Positions 1 through 6,298 of a stretch of 6,499 nucleotides of DNA are shown here, piece by piece. Location: assembly GCA_021159425.1 (NCBI GenBank), contig JAGGRU010000221.1, positions 1-6,499 on the forward strand, written 5' to 3'. Position 1 is the first letter of the stretch. Every line of letters begins with the position of its first letter. The notes under the pieces were generated by a model that worked only from the letters and a program-made list of their open reading frames with translations, had not been told where the DNA came from and did no database searches. The DNA is from Sulfurovum sp. Lineage in GTDB: Bacteria; Campylobacterota; Campylobacteria; Campylobacterales; Sulfurovaceae. Both the position numbers and the translations under genes were made by a program.

Positions 1-1894
1 TATTCCAAGTATGGATGCCTACTGGGAGTTACAAAACAGAGCCATAGAAGACTATGAAGGCTTCTGGAAAGGTTTTGCTGATGAGAAGATCGATTGGCTG
101 GCACCTTATGATAAAGTGCTTGATGAGAGTAATGCACCTTTTTATGAGTGGTTCACCCATGGGAAGCTCAATGTATCTAATCAGTGTATTGACAGACACT
201 TGGCTGATAAAGCAGATAAAACAGCCATTCTTTTTGAAGGTGACAGGGGTGATGTAGAGTACATTACTTATGCTCAACTTTCACAACGTGTAAATAAAAT
301 GGCGAACCTGCTTAAAAATGAGTTTGCTGTGGCTAAAGGTGACAGGGTTGTTCTTTATATGCCTATGATCCCGGAAGCTGCCTATGCGATGCTTGCATGT
401 GCAAGAATAGGAGCGATCCATTCTATTGTCTTTGGTGGATTTTCTGCTGAGGCATTGAAAGGCCGTATAGAAGATGCAGAAGCAAAGATCGTTATTACCG
501 CAGATGGCGCATACAGAAAAGGTAAACCATACATGCTCAAACAAGTGGTAGATGATGCACTTTCCAGAGGTGGAGAGAGTATTGAAGCGGTTCTTGTTGT
601 GAAGAGAAACAATGAACCTATAGAGTGGGTAGAGGGTAGAGACCATAACTATAATGAATTGATCCGGGCTCAGACAGATGTCTGTCCTTTTGAGATCATG
701 GACAGTGAAGATCCGCTTTTCATACTTTATACCTCCGGAAGTACGGGAAAACCTAAAGGTGTACTGCACAGTACTGCAGGATATATACTCTGGGCACAAA
801 TGACCACGGAGTGGGTCTTTGATGTGAAAGAAGATGATGTTTTCTGGTGTACTGCTGATGTGGGTTGGATCACAGGGCATACTTATATCGTTTATGGACC
901 ACTTGCAGCAGGAACAACGACAGTGATGTTTGAAGGTGTACCAATTTATCCGGATGCCGGACGCGCATGGAAAATGGTGGAAGATCATAAGATCACTCAA
1001 TTTTACACTGCACCTACAGCTATTCGTGTACTTCACAAGATGGGGAAAGATGAGCCTAAAAAATATGATCTCTCTTCACTTAAAGTACTTGGAACAGTGG
1101 GGGAGCCTATAGACCCTGCGGCATGGAAATGGTATTATGAAACAGTGGGTAACTCCAAGTGTGCCATTGTAGATACATGGTGGCAGACTGAAACTGGTGG
1201 ACATATCATTACCCCACTTCCCGGAGCAACACCTATCAAGCCGGGATGTGCAACATTTGCCTTACCTGGTATTATGACAGAGATCCTCTCTTATGAGGGG
1301 GTAGTTAAGGAAGTAGGTGAGCCTGGACTACTTTGTATTACCAAGCCATGGCCAAGTATGATCAGAAATATCTGGGGTGATCCTGAGCGCTATAAAAAAG
1401 CCTATTTTGGTGATGTGGCTAAAGAGGGTAAGCCGGTTTACTTTTCCGGTGATGGTGCTGTTCAGGATGAAGACGGCTATATTACTATCGTTGGTCGTGT
1501 AGATGATGTGATCAACGTTTCCGGTCACCGTATGGGTACAGCTGAGATAGAAGCAGCAGTGAAAGAAGACAACACAGTAGCAGAAGTTGCGGTTGTCGGA
1601 TGTCCGCATGAAATCAAAGGGGAGTCTATCTTCATCTATATTGTACTCAAAGAGGGGCATATCAACAAAGATATTAAAGATCATATCAATGAGTTGTTGG
1701 CTGAAGAGATCGGTAATATTGCCAAGGCAGATCATATCATTGAAGTACCCGGATTGCCGAAGACACGTTCAGGTAAGATCATGAGAAGAATTTTGCGTTC
1801 TATTGCCAAAGGTGAAGAGATCACTCAAGATATCTCGACACTGGAAGATCCGTCTATTGTTGAGCAGATCATAACAAGTGCAAGAGAGGCTTAG
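1..1894 (+). CDS. acs: Acetyl-CoA synthetase (AMP-forming), 5'-partial
   Basis: Activates acetate with ATP and CoA to acetyl-CoA through an acetyl-AMP intermediate; a cytoplasmic ANL-superfamily enzyme. Numbering from the Met at base 11 gives 627 residues. The ATP-binding loop [11 protein letters not shown] is at 240-250, the adenylate-binding WWQTETGG at 390-397, the hinge and C-domain motif [13 protein letters not shown] at 495-507, and [11 protein letters not shown] at 583-593. K589 in that last motif is the catalytic lysine that Pat/CobB-type acetylation controls in Salmonella. W391 matches the Trp that restricts the acyl pocket to short acids. The frame stays open upstream of base 11 (Ile-Pro-Ser) and the family normally has about 20 to 25 more N-terminal residues, so the true start is probably outside the window and Met-11 is internal. 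No strong terminator hairpin follows the TAG stop. Family assignment is very secure; acetate preference over propionate is inferred. Confidence 0.97.
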   Translation, partial: IPSMDAYWELQNRAIEDYEGFWKGFADEKIDWLAPYDKVLDESNAPFYEWFTHGKLNVSNQCIDRHLADKADKTAILFEGDRGDVEYITYAQLSQRVNKMANLLKNEFAVAKGDRVVLYMPMIPEAAYAMLACARIGAIHSIVFGGFSAEALKGRIEDAEAKIVITADGAYRKGKPYMLKQVVDDALSRGGESIEAVLVVKRNNEPIEWVEGRDHNYNELIRAQTDVCPFEIMDSEDPLFILYTSGSTGKPKGVLHSTAGYILWAQMTTEWVFDVKEDDVFWCTADVGWITGHTYIVYGPLAAGTTTVMFEGVPIYPDAGRAWKMVEDHKITQFYTAPTAIRVLHKMGKDEPKKYDLSSLKVLGTVGEPIDPAAWKWYYETVGNSKCAIVDTWWQTETGGHIITPLPGATPIKPGCATFALPGIMTEILSYEGVVKEVGEPGLLCITKPWPSMIRNIWGDPERYKKAYFGDVAKEGKPVYFSGDGAVQDEDGYITIVGRVDDVINVSGHRMGTAEIEAAVKEDNTVAEVAVVGCPHEIKGESIFIYIVLKEGHINKDIKDHINELLAEEIGNIAKADHIIEVPGLPKTRSGKIMRRILRSIAKGEEITQDISTLEDPSIVEQIITSAREA

Positions 1895-1911
1895 AATTAC
1901 TTTGTTTCAGG

Positions 1912-1940
1912 TTCACAAATAATTCATCTTAATTTACTAT
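1912..1940 (+). promoter_or_regulatory. Possible sigma70 promoter for the cytochrome/two-component operon
   Basis: TTCACA (1912-1917, five of six matches to TTGACA) lies 17 nt before TACTAT (1935-1940, four of six matches to TATAAT) in the 76-nt gap between acs and the first cytochrome gene. Transcription would start near 1947, about 24 nt before the ATG at 1971. The -10 is imperfect, and Campylobacterota often lack a recognisable -35, so this is only a plausible candidate. Read-through from acs is also possible because no terminator is visible. Confidence 0.35.
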
Positions 1941-1958
1941 CATGAAAGTATCTAACTT

Positions 1959-1964
1959 AAAGGA
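1959..1964 (+). promoter_or_regulatory. Ribosome binding site of first cytochrome c gene
   Basis: AAAGGA ends 6 nt before the ATG at 1971. It is the strongest Shine-Dalgarno match in the four-gene unit and supports both this start and an independent translation start at the head of the operon. Confidence 0.7.
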
Positions 1965-1970
1965 TTAAAA

Positions 1971-2414
1971 ATGAAACTAAAAAACAGACTAGTAACAGTT
2001 GGAACCATGATTGCTTTGACTTCTTTTGTGAATGCAGCAGATCCGGCAGAGGTTCTTTTTGATGCCAAATGTGCAGCCTGCCACAGTAAAACACGACCTG
2101 CTGATATGTCAAATGTTGTGGCTCCTGCACTTATGGGTGTGATGAGACATATAAAGATGACGTATCCCAATAAAGAGGTGGCTGTGAAGTTTATGGTAGA
2201 CTATATACTGGAACCTACAAAGGAGAAAGCGATCTGTATGCCGAAAAAAATAGAACGATTTGGTTTGATGCCATCACAAAAAGGCAACGTCACAGAGGCA
2301 GAACTCAAAACAATTACCTCTTGGATGTTCGATAACTTTCCACCGGAAGGCTTTAGAGGTATGGGGCATGGAAACAGACAGGGAAAAGGTCAAGGCAGAG
2401 GACAAGGTAAATAA
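1971..2414 (+). CDS. Exported monoheme cytochrome c with Gly/Lys/Arg/Gln-rich tail
   Basis: A 147-residue small c-type cytochrome, expected to be exported by Sec and to receive haem in the periplasm. Residues 1-22 form a signal peptide (basic MKLKNR, hydrophobic core, cleavage near VNA/AD). One haem-binding motif, CAACH, is at 34-38. M90, in ICMP, is the likely distal haem ligand, with M100 as an alternative. C89 is an extra cysteine outside the haem motif. The mature domain ends near residue 125 and is followed by a basic low-complexity tail (127-147) of Gly, Gln, Lys and Arg, which is unusual for a simple electron carrier. The response regulator gene begins 3 nt downstream, so the two are co-transcribed. 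Residues 63-100 align with the second cytochrome at 4215-4574. Class I cytochrome c fold is likely; the redox partner is unknown, and a role as signal input to the kinase is inferred only from context. Confidence 0.88.
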   Translation: MKLKNRLVTVGTMIALTSFVNAADPAEVLFDAKCAACHSKTRPADMSNVVAPALMGVMRHIKMTYPNKEVAVKFMVDYILEPTKEKAICMPKKIERFGLMPSQKGNVTEAELKTITSWMFDNFPPEGFRGMGHGNRQGKGQGRGQGK

Positions 2415-2417
2415 ACA

Positions 2418-3083
2418 ATGACACAAACTCTTTTACTGCTTGAAGATGACATACAGCTAAGTGATACTGTAAAGCAGTTTCTTGAGTTCAAGGGGTATGA
2501 AGTCTATTGTGCTTATGATGGATTAGAAGCTCAGACTATCGTGTATGAGAAGCATATTGACCTGATGCTTCTGGATGTGAAAGTGCCGCATCTTAATGGA
2601 TTTGAATTTTTAAAGAAAGTGCGTAGTGAAGGCAAGGACATACCTGCTATTTTCATTACTTCACTCAATAGTGTTGAAGATGTGGAAGAGGGGTTTTCTT
2701 CGGGTTGTGATGATTATATCCGTAAGCCTTTTGCTTTAAAAGAGTTACTTGTACGTGTAGAATCTCTGCTTAAACGAAGTTTTGGCACATATGATGAAAA
2801 GATAGACCTGGGAGAAGGTCTTCTTTTTGATACAAAAGAGATGATACTTACACAGCACAATAATAGAATTCCTTTAAAAACAAAAGAGTTAAAACTTCTT
2901 ACTCTCTTTTTGCAAAATATTAATGAACTTCTGAATTATGAAAAGATCAATGAAACCCTATGGGAATATGATGAAGAGCCGAGTTCGGGTTCTCTTCGTA
3001 CTTATATTAAGACACTTCGTTCTGCCATTGGAAAAGAGAGAATAGAGACCATTAAAAATATAGGATATCGATTTGTTGCGTAG
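2418..3083 (+). CDS. OmpR/PhoB-family response regulator transcription factor
   Basis: A 221-residue cytoplasmic DNA-binding regulator, phosphorylated by its cognate kinase. Receiver domain, residues 3-118: acidic pocket D10/D11, phosphoacceptor D53 in LLLDVKVP, switch residue T81, and K103 in the KPF motif. All canonical residues are present, so it should be phosphorylation-competent. C-terminal winged-helix domain, about 125-221: it contains IPLKTKELKLLTLF, the recognition-helix region SSGSLRTYIKTLRSAIG (189-205) and the terminal wing IKNIGYRF. Length is normal for the family. The ATG follows the cytochrome stop by 3 nt, with AAGG (2404-2407) upstream, and the 3' end overlaps the kinase gene by 11 nt, marking the pair as a cognate two-component system. 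Target genes are not visible; no convincing direct repeat was found upstream of 1971. Family is certain, the regulated process is not. Confidence 0.96.
   Translation: MTQTLLLLEDDIQLSDTVKQFLEFKGYEVYCAYDGLEAQTIVYEKHIDLMLLDVKVPHLNGFEFLKKVRSEGKDIPAIFITSLNSVEDVEEGFSSGCDDYIRKPFALKELLVRVESLLKRSFGTYDEKIDLGEGLLFDTKEMILTQHNNRIPLKTKELKLLTLFLQNINELLNYEKINETLWEYDEEPSSGSLRTYIKTLRSAIGKERIETIKNIGYRFVA
3062..3065 (+). promoter_or_regulatory. RBS that selects the TTG start of the histidine kinase
   Basis: AGGA, inside the 3' end of the response regulator gene, is 7 nt before the TTG at 3073 and 10 nt before a second TTG at 3076. The spacing favours the first TTG. No ATG occurs in this frame until well past the first membrane segment. 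Confidence 0.5.
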
Positions 3084-4227
3084 TGAGAAAAGAAGTCTGA
3101 TCCGTTTTTTGATCATCTATCTGGGATCGACATTCATTCTTTTTTCCATCGCTTCGTGGCTGTTCTATATTTCAAGTAAACACCATTTGCTAGATAAGCA
3201 GAGAGAATCTCTCAAGTATGAAGCCGAGCATATTAAATCGCAGTTAAGGATATTGCATCAATCCAATGATGCAAAACTTATTTATCCAAACGAAAAAGAT
3301 AGTCAGTCAGCAATTTATAATGTAGATAAGGAGTATATATTTGGAACATTTCAAACAAAGCAGTCATTAGATATTAATAAATATGAAAATAGACTTTATC
3401 ATAGTATGAAGGTTGAACCCTACTATCTGGGTGCAGCCTATCTTGTGGTGGCTAAAGATATAAACTTTGAACCTATTGGGAAATTACAAAGAAATATTTT
3501 TCTGTTCATGTTGGGGGCAGGTCTCTTCTTTACGATGCTTGGATACTTTTTGGGTAAACTTTTTGTGGCTCCCATGCGTGATGCAATGGAAAAGATGAAC
3601 CATTTTATTCAAGATACCACACATGAACTCAATACGCCCATCAGTACCATATTAACTAATATAGAAATGATAGAGACTTTTGGTAAACACAAAGAGAACA
3701 GTACAGAACTGAAACGTATTGAGATAGCGTCTAAGACATTAAGCCGAATTTATGATGATCTCACCTACATTAATCTGAATCATAAATATCATCGTCAGAT
3801 CGTTACGGTCAATATGAGCAGACTGGTAGAAGAACGTATGGTTTACTTTTCCGCTATGGCTGAAGCAAAAGGTTTGGATGTCACTGTAACTACCGATCCG
3901 AATGTTATATTGCAGATAGATAAGAATGATGCCATACGACTGCTTGACAATCTTATTTCCAATGCCATTAAATATAACAGATCAAAAGGGTTATTGCATG
4001 TTACGCTTACAGAAGATCTCTTTTCGGTAAGAGATACAGGTATTGGCATCAGGTCAAAAGATTTAAGTACTATAATGCAGCGCTTTAAACGGGCAAATAA
4101 GAGTGAAGGCGGTTTTGGCATAGGGCTTGATATTGTAAACCAGGTTGTCAGCTCTTATGGCTTTGTTTTAGAGATAAATTCAAAAGAAGGCGAGGGCACA
4201 GAGGTGAGAGTAAAATGGGAAAAATAG
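3073..4227 (+). CDS. Membrane sensor histidine kinase, no HAMP, TTG start
   Basis: A 384-residue inner-membrane kinase, the expected partner of the upstream regulator. The order is: first membrane helix about 9-33; periplasmic sensor domain about 34-138; second membrane helix about 141-164; then a linker of only about 20 residues to the H-box, so there is no HAMP or PAS domain. The H-box DTTHELNTPI carries phosphoacceptor H184. The N-box LLDNLISNAIKY (290-301) has N297, G1 is DTGIGI (321-326), the F-box region is QRFKRA (336-341), G2 is GGFGIGLDIV (346-355), and GEGTEV (373-378) closes the ATPase domain. All catalytic motifs are intact. The periplasmic region has no cysteine or CxxCH and matches no sensor domain I recognise. 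The gene overlaps the regulator by 11 nt and the second cytochrome by 13 nt, implying translational coupling. The signal is unknown; the flanking exported cytochromes suggest a redox or gas cue, which is inference. Confidence 0.95.
   Translation: MLRSEKRSLIRFLIIYLGSTFILFSIASWLFYISSKHHLLDKQRESLKYEAEHIKSQLRILHQSNDAKLIYPNEKDSQSAIYNVDKEYIFGTFQTKQSLDINKYENRLYHSMKVEPYYLGAAYLVVAKDINFEPIGKLQRNIFLFMLGAGLFFTMLGYFLGKLFVAPMRDAMEKMNHFIQDTTHELNTPISTILTNIEMIETFGKHKENSTELKRIEIASKTLSRIYDDLTYINLNHKYHRQIVTVNMSRLVEERMVYFSAMAEAKGLDVTVTTDPNVILQIDKNDAIRLLDNLISNAIKYNRSKGLLHVTLTEDLFSVRDTGIGIRSKDLSTIMQRFKRANKSEGGFGIGLDIVNQVVSSYGFVLEINSKEGEGTEVRVKWEK
4201..4210 (+). promoter_or_regulatory. RBS of second cytochrome c gene inside the kinase gene
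   Basis: The purine-rich GAGGTGAGAG lies within the last kinase codons and ends 4 nt before the ATG at 4215. It supports the 13-nt overlapping start, which places a signal-peptide-like sequence at the N-terminus. Confidence 0.5.
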
Positions 4228-4574
4228 TTGTCATTTTAGGGTTTCTAAGCCGGCTTTTGTATGCAGAAGAGTCAACTACACAAGATCATTCATTTAAAAA
4301 CACTTGCATATCCTGTCATCAGCAACAGCAGATCCCCAGTGCTTTGATCTATAAACGTTATCTGATGAAGTACAGTACCGACAGAGGTATGGAAGAGGCA
4401 ATGTTCATCTATATGAAAGATCCCAAAAAAGAGAATTCCATTATGCCTGCTCCTTTTTTCCTAAAGTTTCCAATGAAAGAGAAGATCTCTCTGGATGACA
4501 GTTCTTTACGTAAACATATCCAAGCGTATTTGGAAGAGTTTGATATTAAGAAAAAGTTGATGTTGGAGAAATAA
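4215..4574 (+). CDS. Small exported monoheme cytochrome c, paralogue of the first one
   Basis: A 119-residue protein with a short, atypical signal peptide (MGKIVVILGFLSRLLYA, likely cleavage after A17, with an Arg inside the hydrophobic stretch). One haem motif, CISCH, is at 31-35, and M77 in IMPAP is the likely distal ligand, with M87 a second methionine 10 residues on. From residue 51 onward it aligns with the first cytochrome of the operon: M51, Y53, M63, Y66, P70, K72, E73, M77, P78 and M87 match M63, Y65, M75, Y78, P82, K84, E85, M90, P91 and M100 there with a single one-residue gap. It is about 10 residues shorter between haem and ligand and lacks the basic tail. Its start overlaps the kinase end by 13 nt, so it belongs to the operon. 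It may be an electron carrier, an accessory haem sensor, or a kinase partner; the sequence does not decide. Confidence 0.85.
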   Translation: MGKIVVILGFLSRLLYAEESTTQDHSFKNTCISCHQQQQIPSALIYKRYLMKYSTDRGMEEAMFIYMKDPKKENSIMPAPFFLKFPMKEKISLDDSSLRKHIQAYLEEFDIKKKLMLEK

Positions 4575-4602
4575 AAATATTAAGAACTATACTTACTAAT
4601 TA

Positions 4603-4611
4603 TGTTATAGT
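4603..4611 (+). promoter_or_regulatory. Extended -10 promoter of the ATPase gene
   Basis: TGTTATAGT contains TG, one base, then TATAGT (five of six to TATAAT), giving an extended -10 in the 70-nt gap after the second cytochrome. No -35 is seen, as is common in Campylobacterota. Transcription would start near 4618, about 27 nt before the ATG at 4645. The -10 is the right arm of a 6-bp inverted repeat (ACTATA 4586-4591 with TATAGT 4606-4611). Confidence 0.45.
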
Positions 4612-4644
4612 ATTAGGAAGTAAGCCAATTTAAAAGAGTGAAAA

Positions 4645-5907
4645 ATGCTAAAAGAAATACTTGTAGAACAAAATTTTCACTGGACAGGTAAGCAAAAGAC
4701 TTATGTAAAAAGAGAAATGCTGGACAGACTCATAACTTACTTGCCTTTGAAGCAGATCATCACAATCACCGGGGTACGTCGATGTGGTAAAAGCACATTG
4801 GCTAAAGCTGCTATAAACCATCTTATAGAAGAAGGGGTCAACCCTGAAAATATACTCTTTGTCAATCTTGAACATCCTTACTTTTTGGAATATAGACATG
4901 ATCCTTCTTATCTGGCGGTAATTTATGAAACCTATTTGAAGCTTTTTAATCCTCAGGGCAGAGTGTATGTGGTTTTTGATGAAATACAGTATTTTGACCA
5001 ATGGCAGGTTTATATTAAAAGCCAATATGAACTAGGGGAGATAAAATATATCATTACCGGATCAAATTCTTCTATGCTTTCAAATGAGCTTAATACACTT
5101 TTAAGCGGAAGAAGTCTCAATATTCACTTAAATACATTCTCGTTTTTGGAATTCCTTGATTTTAAAGAGATAGCTTATAAAAATGAACTTGACAGAATAT
5201 CAAATAAAATAGAAATTTATAAAGCTAAGGAGGAGTACTTGCAGTGGGGTGGGTTCTATGAAGTGATGGAAACAGAAGATGAGAGTATCAAGAGAGATAT
5301 ACTCTTGAGTTATGCACGAAATATCATTTACCAGGATATTGTACCGAGATATAATATCCGGAACTCTGAAGTAGTAGAAAGACTGTTCTTTTATCTGCTT
5401 TCAACTGTTACAGGTCAACTTAACTATACGATGCTTGCAGATACATTCTCAGTGAGTGACAAGACCATAAAAGAATACTTGAATTACTTTGAAGATGTAT
5501 TTTTGCTCAAAAGGTTAGACAGGTTCCACAATAAACCAAAAGAGCGAGTTAAGTCATCCAAGAAAGTGTATGTACTCGATAACGGGTTTATGCAAATATC
5601 TCCCAGTCATTCCAAGAATCTTGGCAATGCATTGGAAAATTGGGTGTTTACGATTTTTAACAAAAAAGAGAGTGAACTCTATTATCTCAAAGAGAGTAAA
5701 GAGATTGATTTTTACAGTGAAAATATACTCTATCAGGTAGCATATATTATAGATGATACTAAAACAAGAAAACGGGAAATGGAAGCCTTTGCTGTGTTCA
5801 ATACAGTTTCTACTCAATGCCGTTTGATCACTTTTGACAGTGATGAAGTGTTAGAGGATATAGAAGTTCAAAGTGTTGATAATTTTATTTTTTCGAGTAT
5901 GGAATGA
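4645..5907 (+). CDS. AAA-type ATPase with DUF4143-like C-terminal domain
   Basis: A 420-residue member of the large, functionally uncharacterised family of prokaryotic ATPases with an AAA_14-type N-terminal and a DUF4143-type C-terminal domain. Walker A is GVRRCGKST (43-51), Walker B is VVFDEIQ (109-115) with D112 and E113, the sensor-1-like segment is ITGSNSSML (137-145), and R156 in LSGRS is a candidate arginine finger. The middle region (about 220-300) resembles the helical and winged-helix part of the family (YQDIVPRYNIRN, 229-240; SVSDKTIKEYLNYFEDVFLLKRL, 269-291). The C-terminus has ALENWVF (329-335), SKEIDFY (351-357) and ILYQVAY (361-367), a pattern like a degenerate PD-(D/E)xK nuclease core in which the usual Lys is replaced. 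Full length, no frameshift. It has its own promoter and an AGAG RBS 6 nt before the ATG. No neighbour suggests a partner. Family is confident; substrate and role are unknown. Confidence 0.9.
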   Translation: MLKEILVEQNFHWTGKQKTYVKREMLDRLITYLPLKQIITITGVRRCGKSTLAKAAINHLIEEGVNPENILFVNLEHPYFLEYRHDPSYLAVIYETYLKLFNPQGRVYVVFDEIQYFDQWQVYIKSQYELGEIKYIITGSNSSMLSNELNTLLSGRSLNIHLNTFSFLEFLDFKEIAYKNELDRISNKIEIYKAKEEYLQWGGFYEVMETEDESIKRDILLSYARNIIYQDIVPRYNIRNSEVVERLFFYLLSTVTGQLNYTMLADTFSVSDKTIKEYLNYFEDVFLLKRLDRFHNKPKERVKSSKKVYVLDNGFMQISPSHSKNLGNALENWVFTIFNKKESELYYLKESKEIDFYSENILYQVAYIIDDTKTRKREMEAFAVFNTVSTQCRLITFDSDEVLEDIEVQSVDNFIFSSME

Positions 5908-5975
5908 AAGATTTTAAATATCTAGATCTTATTGGGAAGTTGGTCTTGGAAGAGGGCTCAATAGTTATTAACTTT

Positions 5976-5984
5976 TGATATAAT
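5976..5984 (+). promoter_or_regulatory. Extended -10 promoter for the small charged protein
   Basis: TGATATAAT is a perfect extended -10 (TG, one base, consensus TATAAT) preceded by a T-run; no -35 is recognisable. Predicted transcription start is near 5991, leaving a leader of about 90 nt before the ATG at 6082. It is the strongest promoter-like sequence in the window. The 68 nt between the ATPase stop and this element hold no gene and no strong terminator that I can see. Confidence 0.65.
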
Positions 5985-5990
5985 ATTAAG

Positions 5991-6081
5991 AGCAAGATAA
6001 TAAAGCAGCGCATGACGCAACTTCATAGTGCATCGTGTTTCAAAATAGACTATAGCAGAGATACTGCGAAAGTGATGACTA
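5991..6081 (+). other. Structured 5' leader or possible small RNA
   Basis: About 90 nt of predicted transcribed leader, unusually long for this compact region. Bases 6011-6019 (CATGACGCA) can pair with 6029-6037 (TGCATCGTG) around a 9-nt loop, with one C-A mismatch and one G-U pair. A second small hairpin pairs GCAG (6055-6058) with CTGC (6064-6067), 14 nt before the ATG. It matches no riboswitch or RNA family I recognise. It could be a regulatory 5' UTR for the 52-residue protein or the body of a small RNA; the folding was judged by eye. Confidence 0.35.
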
Positions 6082-6107
6082 ATGGCAAAAACAAACTATT
6101 CTTATGA
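6012..6107 (+). CDS. Possible overlapping upstream ORF (31 aa), doubtful
   Basis: An ATG within the leader opens a 31-codon frame (MTQLHSASCFKIDYSRDTAK...) that runs into the first codons of the 52-residue gene in another frame and stops at TGA 6105-6107. It has no convincing ribosome binding site, and its ATG lies in the left arm of the predicted leader hairpin. A leader peptide is possible, but chance is equally likely. Confidence 0.15.
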   Translation: MTQLHSASCFKIDYSRDTAKVMTNGKNKLFL

Positions 6108-6240
6108 AAAACGGGGTCGAGAACTCGAAAAACAGAAAAAACAGGAAGAGAAGCGTCAGAAAAAACTTGATAAAAAGAATGCTGATAATAAAGAGGAAGA
6201 GTCTGAGTCTAAATCATCTTCAGATGATTCGGGAGTGTAA
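6082..6240 (+). CDS. Small highly charged Lys/Glu-rich protein (52 aa)
   Basis: It encodes MAKTNYSYEKRGRELEKQKK followed by a further charged stretch, 52 residues in all. It resembles, from memory, a widespread family of short hypothetical proteins starting MAKTNYSFEKR that are rich in Lys, Glu and Gln; the N-terminal match fixes the ATG at 6082 as the start. Residues 8-40 are almost all Lys, Arg, Glu, Gln and Asp and should form one long charged helix or coiled coil. Residues 37-52 are acidic and Ser-rich (EEESESKSSSDD), probably disordered, so the chain is basic then acidic. No membrane segment, signal peptide or cysteine. The RBS is weak (GAAAG, 6068-6072). The gene has a strong extended -10 promoter and a long leader, and converges on a cold-shock gene. 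No function is established that I know of; nucleic acid or ribosome binding would fit the composition but is inference. Confidence 0.75.
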   Translation: MAKTNYSYEKRGRELEKQKKQEEKRQKKLDKKNADNKEEESESKSSSDDSGV

Positions 6241-6263
6241 TAAATTCTTGATAAACCCGTTCA

Positions 6264-6294
6264 AACCAGGACAGAATTCTCTGTCCATGGGGTT
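6264..6294. terminator. Hairpin between convergent genes, possible bidirectional terminator
   Basis: A perfect 7-bp stem pairs GGACAGA (6269-6275) with TCTGTCC (6280-6286) around ATTC. It can be extended either by CCA (6266-6268) with TGG (6288-6290) across a bulged A or by AACC (6264-6267) with GGTT (6291-6294). It sits in the 58 nt between the stops of the 52-residue gene and the cold-shock gene. Neither side has a good T-run: the + side reads ATGGGGTTGG and the - side TGGTTTGAACGGG. It may therefore terminate weakly, or act mainly to stabilise the two 3' ends. Confidence 0.5.
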
Positions 6295-6298
6295 GGTC

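Noticed and set aside
281..1036. Minus-strand 251-codon open frame opposite acs
   Set aside because: It lies entirely antisense to a clearly conserved enzyme, its translation is Cys/His/Ile-rich without any domain, and it has no plausible ribosome binding site. It is a by-product of the codon use of acs.
1328..1735. Minus-strand 135-codon open frame opposite the acs C-terminus
   Set aside because: Antisense to conserved acs motifs, with no recognisable domain and biased composition.
1895..1970. Terminator for acs
   Set aside because: No stem with a following T-run could be found in the 76 nt after acs; Rho-dependent termination or read-through cannot be told apart from sequence.
4648..5025. 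Minus-strand 125-codon open frame opposite the ATPase
   Set aside because: It overlaps the Walker A and B region of a full-length ATPase, and its translation has no recognisable features.
5908..5975. Terminator for the ATPase gene (AAGAT 5908-5912 with ATCTT 5926-5930)
   Set aside because: Only a 5-bp AT-rich stem with a long loop and no T-run; too weak to call.
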